Positions 18,542 through 26,718 of a stretch of 64,000 nucleotides of DNA are shown here, piece after piece (positions within the stretch are counted from its first letter, which is position 1; each line of letters begins with the position of its first letter). Position numbers and translations under genes: made by a program. The stretch is taken from assembly GCA_021826525.1 (NCBI GenBank), contig JAKAZU010000001.1, forward strand, positions 62,001 to 126,000, written 5' to 3'. Origin of the DNA: Thermoplasmata archaeon (GTDB taxonomy: Archaea > Thermoplasmatota > Thermoplasmata > UBA184). The notes beneath the pieces are model-generated. The model searched no databases. It was not told the origin of the DNA and was given only the letters and a program-made list of their open reading frames with translations.

Positions 18542-18967
18542 ATGGTCGATGCGGTGGAAGCGGCAGACCCGAACTGCGTCTTCTGCCAGATCGTCGCGCG
18601 CACGGCGCCCGCCTACATCGTCTACGAGGACGAGGAGGCCCTCGCGTTCCTCGATATCTTCCCGTTCACTCGGGGTCACCTTCTCGTCATCCCCAAACAC
18701 CACGTACCGCGCCTGACCGACCTGCCCGAGAGCGAGCACGCGGCGTACCTCCGAGCGCTCGCGAAGGTCTGCCGCCGTGCCGAGCGACTGAGCTCCGACT
18801 ACAACATCGCCCTCAACCAGGGGGCGAAGGCGGGCCAGATCGTGTTCCACCTACACTTCCACGTCATCCCTCGCTACGGGGAGGGAAACCCGTTCCACTC
18901 GCGCCCGAGGGATCGGCTGCCCGAGGCCGAGGCTCGCGCGCTGGTCGCGGCGCTGAGCGCTCCGTAG
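18542..18967 (+). CDS. HIT-family nucleotide hydrolase
   Basis: A 141-residue histidine-triad protein that hydrolyses or transfers nucleotidyl groups from AMP-type substrates (Hint/Fhit-like). CVFCQIVA with the CxxC zinc pair, FLDIFPFTRGHLLVIPKHHV, and the catalytic triad HLHFHVIPR are all present. The start is leaderless behind a TATA box. Broadly conserved, with no specific pathway implied. Confidence 0.94.
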   Translation: MVDAVEAADPNCVFCQIVARTAPAYIVYEDEEALAFLDIFPFTRGHLLVIPKHHVPRLTDLPESEHAAYLRALAKVCRRAERLSSDYNIALNQGAKAGQIVFHLHFHVIPRYGEGNPFHSRPRDRLPEAEARALVAALSAP

Positions 18968-18970
18968 TCC

Positions 18971-19855
18971 ATGGCGTCCGTCCCCCGGCACCCGGCGGTC
19001 GCCGGTCAGTTCTACGAAGGGGACCTCTCCGCCCTTCGTCGGCAGGTCGATGCGTGCTTCGCTGACCCTCGGGGGCCCGGCCCGCTGCGGAACGCCCCGA
19101 AGGCTCGGCAGGGCCGGCGGATGCGCGCCGCGGTCGTGCCCCACGCCGGCCTTCCGTTCAGCGGACCGATAGCGGCGCACGCCTACGCCGAGCTCGCCGC
19201 CGATCCCGTGCCGGAAGCGGTGCTCATCCTCGGCGTCGATCACCATGGGATCGGCCCCCTGGCCGCGCTCTCCCTTCGGCCATGGCACACGCCGCTCGGC
19301 GATGTCCCGATCGCGTCGGACCTCGCCCGCGCCCTCACCGTGCCCCCGGTGACGATCGACGAGGCCGCGCACGCACTGGAGCACTCGATCGAGGTGCAGC
19401 TCCCGTTCCTCGAGCGGGTCGTTCCCGGCGTGCCGTTCGTCCCCCTCCAGATCCACTACGCCGAGCTCGATGCCTTGCGACGGGTCGCGCGGATCGTGCA
19501 GAACGCGGTGCGCGGAGGCGACGTCGTCGTGCTCGCGTCGAGCGACTTCACGCACTATCGGCCGGCCGAGGTCGCCCGCGCGCTGGACGAGGAGATGCTC
19601 GCCCGGATTTTGGCGCGGGACGGCCCGGGGCTGTATCGCCTCGTGCGCGACCGCGAGCTCTCGATGTGCGGGATCGCCCCGGTCACCGTCCTGCTCGAGG
19701 CCCTGGCGGACGAGCCGTTGACGGCGCGGCTTCTGCGCTACGGCCATTCGGGGGAGGCGGCGCCGATGCGCGAGGTGGTGGGATACGCGAGCATCGCCTT
19801 CGAACGCGACCTCGGACCCGCCCCTTCCGCCGCGGGCCGCCCCTCCGTTAAATAA
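18971..19855 (+). CDS. MEMO1-family protein (AmmeMemoRadiSam system protein B)
   Basis: A 294-residue member of the MEMO family, related to class III extradiol dioxygenases. Conserved blocks with His ligands are VVPHAGLPFSGPIAAHAYAEL, ILGVDHHGIG, EHSIEVQLPFL and ASSDFTHYRP, and GHSGE is near the end. In archaea this gene is usually linked with a radical SAM protein and AMMECR1 of unknown joint function; neither partner lies in this window. It starts 3 bp after the HIT stop, so the two are probably co-transcribed. Confidence 0.9.
   Translation: MASVPRHPAVAGQFYEGDLSALRRQVDACFADPRGPGPLRNAPKARQGRRMRAAVVPHAGLPFSGPIAAHAYAELAADPVPEAVLILGVDHHGIGPLAALSLRPWHTPLGDVPIASDLARALTVPPVTIDEAAHALEHSIEVQLPFLERVVPGVPFVPLQIHYAELDALRRVARIVQNAVRGGDVVVLASSDFTHYRPAEVARALDEEMLARILARDGPGLYRLVRDRELSMCGIAPVTVLLEALADEPLTARLLRYGHSGEAAPMREVVGYASIAFERDLGPAPSAAGRPSVK
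19848..19855 (+). promoter_or_regulatory. TATA box for dcd
   Basis: TTAAATAA overlaps the MEMO stop codon and sits about 30 bp before the ATG at 19884, giving a predicted leader of only a few nucleotides. Confidence 0.55.
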
Positions 19856-19883
19856 CGCCCCCGGCTCCGCCGCCCGACCCGGC

Positions 19884-20468
19884 ATGATCCTCTCCGACAC
19901 GAAGATCCGGGACGAGATCCGCAAGGGGCGCATCGTCATCCGTCCCTATCGCCCCTCGTCGCTCGGCACGAACTCCTACGACGTCCACCTGGGCCCGTAC
20001 CTCGCGGTCTATCGGGACCCGGCGCTGGACGCGCGGGTCCTGAACCCGGTGAAGGAGTTCCGCATCCCGAGCTCGGGGTATGTGCTCGTCCCCGGCCAGC
20101 TCTACCTGGCCGTGACCGAAGAGTACACGGAGACCCATGGGTTCGTCCCGTTCCTCGAGGGCAAGTCGAGCCTCGGCCGGCTCGGGATCGACATTCACGC
20201 GACCGCCGGCAAGGGCGACGAGGGATTCTCGAACTACTGGACGCTCGAGATGAGCGTCAAGCTCCCGGTCCGCGTCTACGCCGGGATGCCCGTCGGCCAG
20301 CTGATCTACTTCGAGATCTCCGGCCCGGTGCGGAACAGCTACGCGACCAAGCGCTCGGCGAAGTACCGCAAGGTCTCCGCGCACCCGCAGCCGTCGAGGA
20401 TGTACCTCAACTTCCCCCAGGGCCGCGCGCGCGGACGCCGCTACCGCGCGCCCCGCGGAGCCAGATAG
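19884..20468 (+). CDS. dcd: dCTP deaminase (dUTPase-fold)
   Basis: Deaminates dCTP to dUTP, a step towards dTMP; some archaeal members also cleave dUTP. The 194-residue protein starts MILSDTKIRDEI and shows the trimeric dUTPase-fold blocks: SYDVHLGPY, the FLEGKSSLGRLGIDIHATA motif with the catalytic Ser/Arg region, WTLEMSV with the conserved Glu, and GMPVGQLIYFE. The C-terminus is basic and overlaps the LeuRS gene on the other strand by 28 bp. Confidence 0.93.
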   Translation: MILSDTKIRDEIRKGRIVIRPYRPSSLGTNSYDVHLGPYLAVYRDPALDARVLNPVKEFRIPSSGYVLVPGQLYLAVTEEYTETHGFVPFLEGKSSLGRLGIDIHATAGKGDEGFSNYWTLEMSVKLPVRVYAGMPVGQLIYFEISGPVRNSYATKRSAKYRKVSAHPQPSRMYLNFPQGRARGRRYRAPRGAR

Positions 20469-23332
20469 AACGCGGGGCGGCCGGGCCTCGCGCGCTCGCG
20501 ACGATTCATCGGGTCTGCCTCGCCCGCCTCGTGCTCCGGGAGCACCCGCACTTCGGCGAACCCGAACCTCCGGACCAGGTAGGCCTCGGCGGCCCGGAGG
20601 ATCCCGACCTCGTCGATCCGCACGGGAGATAGGGGAGGCTCGGACCGCAGGAGGGGCGCGACGCGCTGGACGTACTTCGGGATCTCGGTCCGGTGGGAGG
20701 AGACCTCCGGGTGGGCGAGGGCCCGCTCCATGATTTCCGCGACCCGCGGGGTCTCTCCGCGGTCGAGGGTCTCGCGCATCCACGTCTCGACCTCGCGCTT
20801 CCACGGGGCCGCGACGAAGAACAGCGCATCCTCGGGCACCGGCTCCTTTCTCTCCATCACCGGACGCAGCACGTGACGAAGGTCCTCCTCGACCGTTGCG
20901 AGAAAGCGTTCGGACTCTTGCGCGGCCTCGGCCCGCGGGAACTCCTCGGGTGTCGGGAACGGTGCCACCGCGACGAGGCCGTTCACGCGACCCTGGGCCA
21001 ACTCTTCGGCGAGGTGAGGGGTGATCGGGGACAACAGCCGGATCCACGCGCGGCCCAGTCGATCGGTCGCGGCCCCCGGGACCCCTCCCCGGGCGTAGTA
21101 GCGGCGCAGGACGGTCGGAACCGAGACGTAGATTGCCTCGGCCGCGTCCCGCAGTCGCGCCTCCGAGAACCCTTCGACCGCGCGCCGGACGATGTCGTGC
21201 ATCTCGCTGTCCAGCCAGGCATCCAGCTCCGGGGTCCCCGGCGAGTCACCGGGGGTCCCGATGACCAGGCGCTCTACGTCAGCCAGGCGATCCTGGGCCG
21301 CGTCCGCGAGCGCCGGGTCCCACTCGAGATCGAACGCCGGGAGGGCGGCGGTCGCGTACGTGAGCCGGAGCGCGTCGGCGCCCCAGCGTTCGAGCGCCTC
21401 TCGGATGGGCGGGATCGGGCCGCCCTTCCCCCGGATGTCCTTCTTGGAGACCTTCTCGCCGGATTCGGTCGTGATCCATCCGTGCACGAAGATCCCGCGG
21501 GGCCACAGCTCGGGGGGTAGCAGGCGAGCGTGCGTCAGAACGAACGGCGGAAGATGAACGCGCTTGTGTTCCTTCCCGGCGATGTTGAGGTCGAGCGGGT
21601 ACCAATACAGGAACTCCGCGCGCGCCTCTTTCTGGATCTCGATATCTACGGTCGGCTCGCCGTGCCCTTCGCCCAGGAAGACGAAGTCGAAGAACGCCTC
21701 GGTCAGCTGTTCGGGGGTCAGGCCCCGGCTCGCCACCGTCCGTCGGACGATGTAGTACGCCGGATAGAACGTCGAGTCCGCGATCGGTTCGATGACCCAC
21801 TCGGGATCGAATGGGAATGGCGTTCCCAGCCACCGCCCCCGACGGGTGCATGGGCGATCGTCGATCCAGTCGATGATCTGGGGGAAGTCCCGGGCATAAT
21901 CGTCCGGGGAGATGGTGAGCCGGGCCAGCGCTTGTCGCCCGAGATCCTTCCACTCGGGATCGCTGTAGCGTAGGAACCACTGGCGCGGGATCCGTCGGAT
22001 GACGACCGCATGACCGTTGCGGCAGAGGACCGGCTCGCTGAACTCTTGGAGCTCGAAGCCCAGTCCGCCCTGGTAGAGCCGCTCGGTGATCCGTTCGCGC
22101 GCCTCGCGGACCGGCACTCCGAGCAGGTCGGGCACGGTCATCGTCCCGCGGGTGAACTCGAGCCGGTAGAGGCGCTCCGTCGCCTCCTGGAGCGCCTCCG
22201 TGTCGGCGAGCCGCTTCGCCCCGGACGCCCGGTTCGCGCGCTCGGCGGGGGTTCCGGGCCCGCCGCCCAGGGTTTGGTCCGATGCCGGTAGCTCGTGCGC
22301 CGGCGGTACGGCCAGGATGACCGGAGGGGAACGGACGATCTCCTTCCACTTCGGAGAGAGCGCGGCGAGGCCCAGCGCGTCCGCGGGGGAGTGGGCGGGG
22401 ACGGACATCACGACGCCGGTCCCGACCTGAGGATCGACCAGCGGGCTCGCTAGGACCGGGACGTGCACCCCGGTCAGTGGCGCTACCACCATCTTCCCGA
22501 TCAGCTCAGCGGGGGGGACGACGTGCCCTACGCGACCGCCGTACTGCTCGGTGAGTCGCTCGGCGCCCGCGCGGGACACGAGATAGGTCTTGCCCTCGTG
22601 GTGCCAGACGCTCAGACCCTCCTTCTCGGGGATCCAAAGGTTCGTGATCCCGTAGATCGTCTCGGGCCGGAGCGTCGCCGCTAGGAGCATCCGCCCGTCC
22701 TCGAGTCGAAAGGCGAGGGTCGTGAAGCGCACGATTTCGGCCGAGCCGCCGCGGGAGAGGTCCGTCTCCGATGGGTCGACCGCGACCGGGCCGCAGATCG
22801 GGCAGACCGGCGCGAAGTGGGTCTTCTGGACGAGGGCTCCGAAGCTCTTCAGCCGGTGGAACTGCCAGCGGATGAACGCCCGATAGTCCGGGTCGATGGT
22901 CGTGTAGTAGGCGCTCTCGTCGAAGAGGAAGCCCATTCTCCGAAAGACCTCGAGGTAGTTGCGGCCCAGGAAGCGGACCACGGTCTCGGGATCCTCGAGC
23001 TTCGGCCACTCGACGGGGTCCACTCCCTCGCTCTCGAGCGCTTGCAACACTGCCGGGTTCCGGTCCTTGACCCGCTGGGCGAACGTGACGGCAGGCAGGC
23101 CCGATCCATGGACCCCGAAGGGGAAGAACGTCTGCGATCCCCGCATCCGGTGGAAGCGGTGGAGCGCGTCGGCGTACACCAAGCCTCGAAGGTGTCCTAC
23201 GTGCAGGAACCCGCTTGTCCCGGGGTAGGCGACGATCGCGTAGAACTTGGAGCGACCGTCGCGGCGGACCGCGGTGGCGATCTTCGCCTCCCTCCACACC
23301 TCTTGCCACTCGCGTTCGCGTGCCCGCTCCAT
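20441..23332 (-). CDS. leuS: Leucyl-tRNA synthetase, archaeal type
   Basis: Charges tRNA-Leu. It is a 963-residue class I synthetase: HIGH-like GFLHVGHLRG near residue 40, a CP1 editing insertion containing LAATLRPETIYGITNLWI and the zinc-like CPICG segment, KVSKKDIRGKGG as KMSKS, and an anticodon-binding helical C-terminus. Overall order and length match archaeal/eukaryal cytosolic LeuRS. A minus-strand TATA-like CTAAAATA near 23358-23365 is 26 bp before the start, implying a leaderless mRNA. It converges on dcd with a 28-bp overlap. Confidence 0.96.
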   Translation of the reverse strand: MERAREREWQEVWREAKIATAVRRDGRSKFYAIVAYPGTSGFLHVGHLRGLVYADALHRFHRMRGSQTFFPFGVHGSGLPAVTFAQRVKDRNPAVLQALESEGVDPVEWPKLEDPETVVRFLGRNYLEVFRRMGFLFDESAYYTTIDPDYRAFIRWQFHRLKSFGALVQKTHFAPVCPICGPVAVDPSETDLSRGGSAEIVRFTTLAFRLEDGRMLLAATLRPETIYGITNLWIPEKEGLSVWHHEGKTYLVSRAGAERLTEQYGGRVGHVVPPAELIGKMVVAPLTGVHVPVLASPLVDPQVGTGVVMSVPAHSPADALGLAALSPKWKEIVRSPPVILAVPPAHELPASDQTLGGGPGTPAERANRASGAKRLADTEALQEATERLYRLEFTRGTMTVPDLLGVPVREARERITERLYQGGLGFELQEFSEPVLCRNGHAVVIRRIPRQWFLRYSDPEWKDLGRQALARLTISPDDYARDFPQIIDWIDDRPCTRRGRWLGTPFPFDPEWVIEPIADSTFYPAYYIVRRTVASRGLTPEQLTEAFFDFVFLGEGHGEPTVDIEIQKEARAEFLYWYPLDLNIAGKEHKRVHLPPFVLTHARLLPPELWPRGIFVHGWITTESGEKVSKKDIRGKGGPIPPIREALERWGADALRLTYATAALPAFDLEWDPALADAAQDRLADVERLVIGTPGDSPGTPELDAWLDSEMHDIVRRAVEGFSEARLRDAAEAIYVSVPTVLRRYYARGGVPGAATDRLGRAWIRLLSPITPHLAEELAQGRVNGLVAVAPFPTPEEFPRAEAAQESERFLATVEEDLRHVLRPVMERKEPVPEDALFFVAAPWKREVETWMRETLDRGETPRVAEIMERALAHPEVSSHRTEIPKYVQRVAPLLRSEPPLSPVRIDEVGILRAAEAYLVRRFGFAEVRVLPEHEAGEADPMNRRERARPGRPAFYLAPRGAR

Positions 23333-23466
23333 CGCGACTGCGGGCGAGCCGGGCGGTCTATTTTAGCGACACCCGACACACGCGCCCCACGGCGTTTCCT
23401 CGCCGGTCGCGGCCGCGCGTCCGAGCGAAGAGCTCATGCCTCGCTCCATCGCTGGGACCCGGGCCG

Positions 23467-24096
23467 ATGCGGATCATCGAAACGTTTCACTCTCTTCAGG
23501 GCGAGGGACCGCTGACCGGTGTTCGCACCACGTTCGTCCGGGCGGCCCGGTGCAACCTGAGATGCACGTGGTGCGACACGAAGTACTCCTTCGGGCCCGG
23601 CCACGAGCGATCGGTCGCCTCCCTCGTCAAGGAGGTCGAACGAAACCGGACCGGCTACGTGTGCCTGACCGGGGGCGAGCCGCTCCTCCAGCGCGAAAGC
23701 GTCCGGTTGGTGCGCGCGCTTTCCGCGAAGGGGATCACCACGGTCATCGAGACCGGGGGATCGCTCGACGTTCGCCCCTACCTGGCGATCCCGCGCGCGA
23801 TCCTGAGCGTCGACGTGAAGTGCCCCGGATCTCGGATGGAGGCGCACAACCGTTGGTCGAACCTGCCGCTACTCCGGCGAAGGGACGTCGCGAAGTTCGT
23901 GATCAACGATCGCGGGGACTATCTCTACGCGCGCCGCGCGCTCGCCCACCATCCGACCCGGGCGCAGGTCGTCTTCCAGCCGGTATGGGGGACGCCGCCG
24001 GGGCGCCTCGCCGACTGGGTGCTCGCCGACCGGCTCGACGCCCGGGTCATGTTGCAGGAGCACAAGGTGCTGTGGGGGGACGTCCCCGGCCGCTGA
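23467..24096 (+). CDS. queE: 7-carboxy-7-deazaguanine synthase (radical SAM)
   Basis: Radical SAM enzyme converting 6-carboxytetrahydropterin to 7-carboxy-7-deazaguanine, the precursor of archaeosine (tRNA position 15) in archaea. It has 209 residues with ETFHSLQGEGPLTG, the cluster motif C29-x3-C33-x2-C36 (CNLRCTWC), LTGGEPLLQ and IETGGSLD. The open frame extends upstream to 23215, but the conserved protein begins at the ATG at 23467. Other archaeosine or queuosine genes are not adjacent. Confidence 0.93.
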   Translation: MRIIETFHSLQGEGPLTGVRTTFVRAARCNLRCTWCDTKYSFGPGHERSVASLVKEVERNRTGYVCLTGGEPLLQRESVRLVRALSAKGITTVIETGGSLDVRPYLAIPRAILSVDVKCPGSRMEAHNRWSNLPLLRRRDVAKFVINDRGDYLYARRALAHHPTRAQVVFQPVWGTPPGRLADWVLADRLDARVMLQEHKVLWGDVPGR

Positions 24097-24172
24097 CGAG
24101 TGGGGTCCTCCCACGCGGGCGAGGCCGGCGCGAGGCCTAATGAGGCCGGCGACCTCGGCACTCCCGAGCAAG

Positions 24173-25282
24173 ATGGGGACCCAACCGTCCACCAATCCGG
24201 GAGGCCTCGGCGGGCTCGTCGCCGACTTCGGCAAGGCCCGTTCGATGGTCTTTCCGCGGGTGGTACTCGCCGGACATGGAGTGCTCAACGAGATCGGTTC
24301 CATGTGCACCGATTTCGGCTTCGGGAAGCGCGGGAGCATCATCACCGGACCGACCACCCTGGCCCTCGCGGGCCAGCGGTGCGCGGACCTCCTCGGCGGA
24401 TCCGGATTCGAGATCGTGACCACGATCGCGCACGAGGCGACCGAAGACGAGGTCGCCCGCGTTCAGAAGGAGATCGAAGCCGCCCGCCCGGGCTTCATCG
24501 TCGCGGTCGGCGGAGGCTCGAAGATCGACATCGGCAAGGTGATCGCCGACCGGCTTCGACTGCCTTTCGTGAGCGTCCCCACGTCCGCGGCCCACGACGG
24601 GATCTCCAGCCCTCGCGCTTCCCTGCACGGGGCGAAGACCTCGACGAGCATCCAGGCCGCGATGCCACTCGGCATCCTCGCGGACACCGAGGTCATCATC
24701 CGGGCGCCGTTCCGCCTGCTGGCCTCGGGATGCGCCGACGTCGTGAGCAATCTGACCGCCCTTCTCGACTGGAAGCTCGCGGTCCGGCTGAAGAACGAGG
24801 AGTACTCCAGCACGGCCGCCACCCTCGCCGAGTACGCGGCTCAGGAGATCGTCGATCACGCCGCGTACATCAAGCCCAACCTGGAGGAGTCCGCATGGAT
24901 CGCCATCCGCCCCCTGCTCGTCGCGGGGATCGCGATGAGCGTGGCCGGCTCCTCGCGCCCGTGCTCGGGGAGCGAGCATCTTTTCAGTCATGCCCTCGAT
25001 AAGGTCGCCGCGCACCCCGGCCTCCACGGGGAGCAATGCGGGATCGGCTCCATCATGATGATGAACCTGCACGGGGGCGACTGGCGCCGCATCCAACGCA
25101 CCCTCCGGATGCTCGGAGCCCCGACAAATGCGGAGCAGATCGGCGTGAGCGCGGACGAGGTCGTCCGGTCGCTAGTCATGGCGCACTCCATCCGCCCGGA
25201 GCGCTACACGATCCTCGGGGCGAACGGCCTCACACGGGAGGCGGCGCAGCGTCTCGCCCGCGTCACGGAGGTCATCGACTGA
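24173..25282 (+). CDS. egsA: sn-Glycerol-1-phosphate dehydrogenase
   Basis: Reduces dihydroxyacetone phosphate to sn-glycerol 1-phosphate, giving archaeal lipids their stereochemistry. It is an iron/zinc-alcohol-dehydrogenase-fold enzyme of 369 residues: FPRVVLAGHGVLNEIG, GGGSKIDIGKVIA and VPTSAAHDGISSPRASL (cofactor and metal region), SGSEHLFSHALD and HGEQCGIG with metal-binding His. An in-frame ATG at 24140 exists; I prefer 24173 because a TATA-like CCTAATGA near 24133 would start transcription around 24162. Its stop overlaps the next start (TGATG). Confidence 0.93.
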   Translation: MGTQPSTNPGGLGGLVADFGKARSMVFPRVVLAGHGVLNEIGSMCTDFGFGKRGSIITGPTTLALAGQRCADLLGGSGFEIVTTIAHEATEDEVARVQKEIEAARPGFIVAVGGGSKIDIGKVIADRLRLPFVSVPTSAAHDGISSPRASLHGAKTSTSIQAAMPLGILADTEVIIRAPFRLLASGCADVVSNLTALLDWKLAVRLKNEEYSSTAATLAEYAAQEIVDHAAYIKPNLEESAWIAIRPLLVAGIAMSVAGSSRPCSGSEHLFSHALDKVAAHPGLHGEQCGIGSIMMMNLHGGDWRRIQRTLRMLGAPTNAEQIGVSADEVVRSLVMAHSIRPERYTILGANGLTREAAQRLARVTEVID

Positions 25283-25710
25283 TGGCCGAGATCACGCTCA
25301 TCGCCCACCCGGAAGCGAAGGAGGGCTACGAGTTCATCTACCAGGGCGGCGCACCCGTGTGCCGAACCTGCCCGTATCGACAGGCGTGTCTCACTCTCGA
25401 TCCCGGACGACGCTACTCCATCGTCCGGGTCCGCCCGATCACGCACCCGTGCGCGATGCAGGAGGCCGAGGCGAACGTCGTCGAGGTGCGAGCGGTTCCT
25501 CGCACGCTCGTCGTCGACGCGCGAGCGGCTACGGTCGGTGCCCGCATCGAAGTCGGTCGCTACGCGTGTTCGCGCCTCGACTGCCCGCACTGGTCGGTGT
25601 GCGCGGGACCATCGCTCCCTCCCAAGCAGCAGTACCACATCGAGCGCGTCGACGCCGCTCCGGTCGACTGTCGCATCGGCAGAACGCTCAAACAGGTCGA
25701 GGCGGTCTAG
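25282..25710 (+). CDS. UPF0179 family protein
   Basis: A 142-residue archaeal conserved protein of unknown function. It contains paired cysteines: CRTCPYRQAC, HPCAMQEAEANVVEV, and CSRLDCPHWSVC near the C-terminus, suggesting a zinc or iron-sulfur site. MAEITLIAHPEAKEGYEFIYQG is a typical UPF0179 start. Its ATG shares one base with the egsA stop (TGATG), so it is coupled to the lipid gene. tRNA-Pro begins 9 bp after its stop and may be co-transcribed. Confidence 0.85.
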   Translation: MAEITLIAHPEAKEGYEFIYQGGAPVCRTCPYRQACLTLDPGRRYSIVRVRPITHPCAMQEAEANVVEVRAVPRTLVVDARAATVGARIEVGRYACSRLDCPHWSVCAGPSLPPKQQYHIERVDAAPVDCRIGRTLKQVEAV

Positions 25711-25719
25711 CGCGCGTGC

Positions 25720-25828
25720 GGGGCTGTGGGGTAGCTACGGGCCCGAGGCATCTCCCTCGGTCCGCTCTACTGGTCCATCCTTCGAGCTTTGGGAGCTCGG
25801 GACCCCGATTCAAATTCGGGCAGCCCCA
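25720..25828 (+). tRNA. tRNA-Pro(TGG) with a 34-nt D-loop intron
   Basis: The acceptor stem GGGGCTG (25720-25726) pairs with CAGCCCC (25821-25827), with discriminator A at 25828. The T arm is CCCGA / TTCAAAT / TCGGG. The anticodon arm is CGAGC / TTTGGGA / GCTCG with anticodon TGG at 25790-25792. The D arm does not close unless 34 nt (25737-25770) are removed. The junctions then form a bulge-helix-bulge: GTAG against CTCT (one mismatch), bulges CTA and ACT, and an inner hairpin CCGAGG/CCTCGG. The spliced tRNA is 75 nt (17 + 58), with a D loop reading AGCTTGG and A21. No CCA is encoded. Cut positions are inferred by analogy with the tRNA-Arg intron in this window. Confidence 0.9.
25737..25770 (+). 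other. tRNA-Pro D-loop intron
   Basis: A 34-nt insertion between tRNA positions 17 and 18. It contains a 6-bp stem CCGAGG/CCTCGG and ends CTCTAC. The geometry matches an archaeal splicing endonuclease substrate, but with an imperfect central helix, so a relaxed bulge-helix-bulge is inferred. Confidence 0.75.
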
Positions 25829-25866
25829 TCGCGCCCCGGTCCGTTCCAGCGAGGTTTCTCCGCCCC

Positions 25867-26718
25867 ATGGATGAACCGCCGGACGCACCGAACGCCGCGG
25901 CGGAGGACGCGGCCACCGCGATCCCGACCCTGGGCCTACACTCCGCTACCCTGCCGTGCGACGTCTGTGGAAGAGCGACGCCGCACCGGATCCTGCATCT
26001 CAGTCGGGGACCCCAGACCGCGCACGGCGCTCCGAGCGGCGTCCACGGCGTGGCCCGGTGCCGAGTCTGCCACTCCGTTCGGCCGTTCTCGATCGGAAAT
26101 CCCGAGGCCGCCGTGGTCGTCCCGGTGGTCGTCTCCGACGGCCCGCGCTCGCGTAGGGTCACGACGGAACTCCCCGCGCATCGCCGCCTCCAGGTCGGAT
26201 CGGGCGTGCCGGACTCCGAGGTTCCGTGGATCGTGCGAGGGATCGACCGCCACGACGGGCGCCGGGTGTCCGAAGCTCGATCCGAGGAGATCGCGACGCT
26301 ATGGGTCGAGCGGGACCGCGGACCGACGGTGCCCTTGTCGATCATCGAGGGGCGACGCACCCGCTCCCTCAAGCTCGCCACACGGCCGGAAGCCGCGTTC
26401 ACGGTCGGCGACGTGCTGAGGGTCGACGAGGTCGAAGTCCGGGTCGTCCGGATCCGGGCCCGTGGCGTGAACTGGCAACGTCCCGGGGATCGGTTCGCGG
26501 CGCCGGAGATCCAGCGGCTCTACGCGCGACGGAACGTGAGGCCGCCGGCAGGCAAGAGGCCCTGGAGCCGCGATCGCGATACCCCGGTCTCTCGCGATAG
26601 CTCGACCTCCCGTTCGGCCCGTTCCCGCTCATCGCCCGGCGTAAGCAGGAATCGGGCCGTGCCGAGGAGGCGGACCGCGCTCTCGGGAGCGACTGTCCAC
26701 CGTTCCTGCCCCTCGTAG
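25867..26718 (+). CDS. HVO_0476-family zinc-finger protein
   Basis: A 283-residue archaeal protein with a four-Cys zinc finger: CDVCGRATPHRILH and, about 30 residues later, CRVCHSVRPF. It is followed by a beta-rich domain (VVVPVVVSDG, TVGDVLRVDEVEVRVVRI) of the type found in HVO_0476-like proteins. The start is the ATG at 25867, 38 bp after tRNA-Pro; the frame reading back into the tRNA is not coding. Family members usually end soon after ...RLYARR; here the frame continues about 65 more residues of Arg/Ser-rich sequence antisense to rqcH. The annotated end may therefore be real or a lost stop. Confidence 0.7.
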   Translation: MDEPPDAPNAAAEDAATAIPTLGLHSATLPCDVCGRATPHRILHLSRGPQTAHGAPSGVHGVARCRVCHSVRPFSIGNPEAAVVVPVVVSDGPRSRRVTTELPAHRRLQVGSGVPDSEVPWIVRGIDRHDGRRVSEARSEEIATLWVERDRGPTVPLSIIEGRRTRSLKLATRPEAAFTVGDVLRVDEVEVRVVRIRARGVNWQRPGDRFAAPEIQRLYARRNVRPPAGKRPWSRDRDTPVSRDSSTSRSARSRSSPGVSRNRAVPRRRTALSGATVHRSCPS

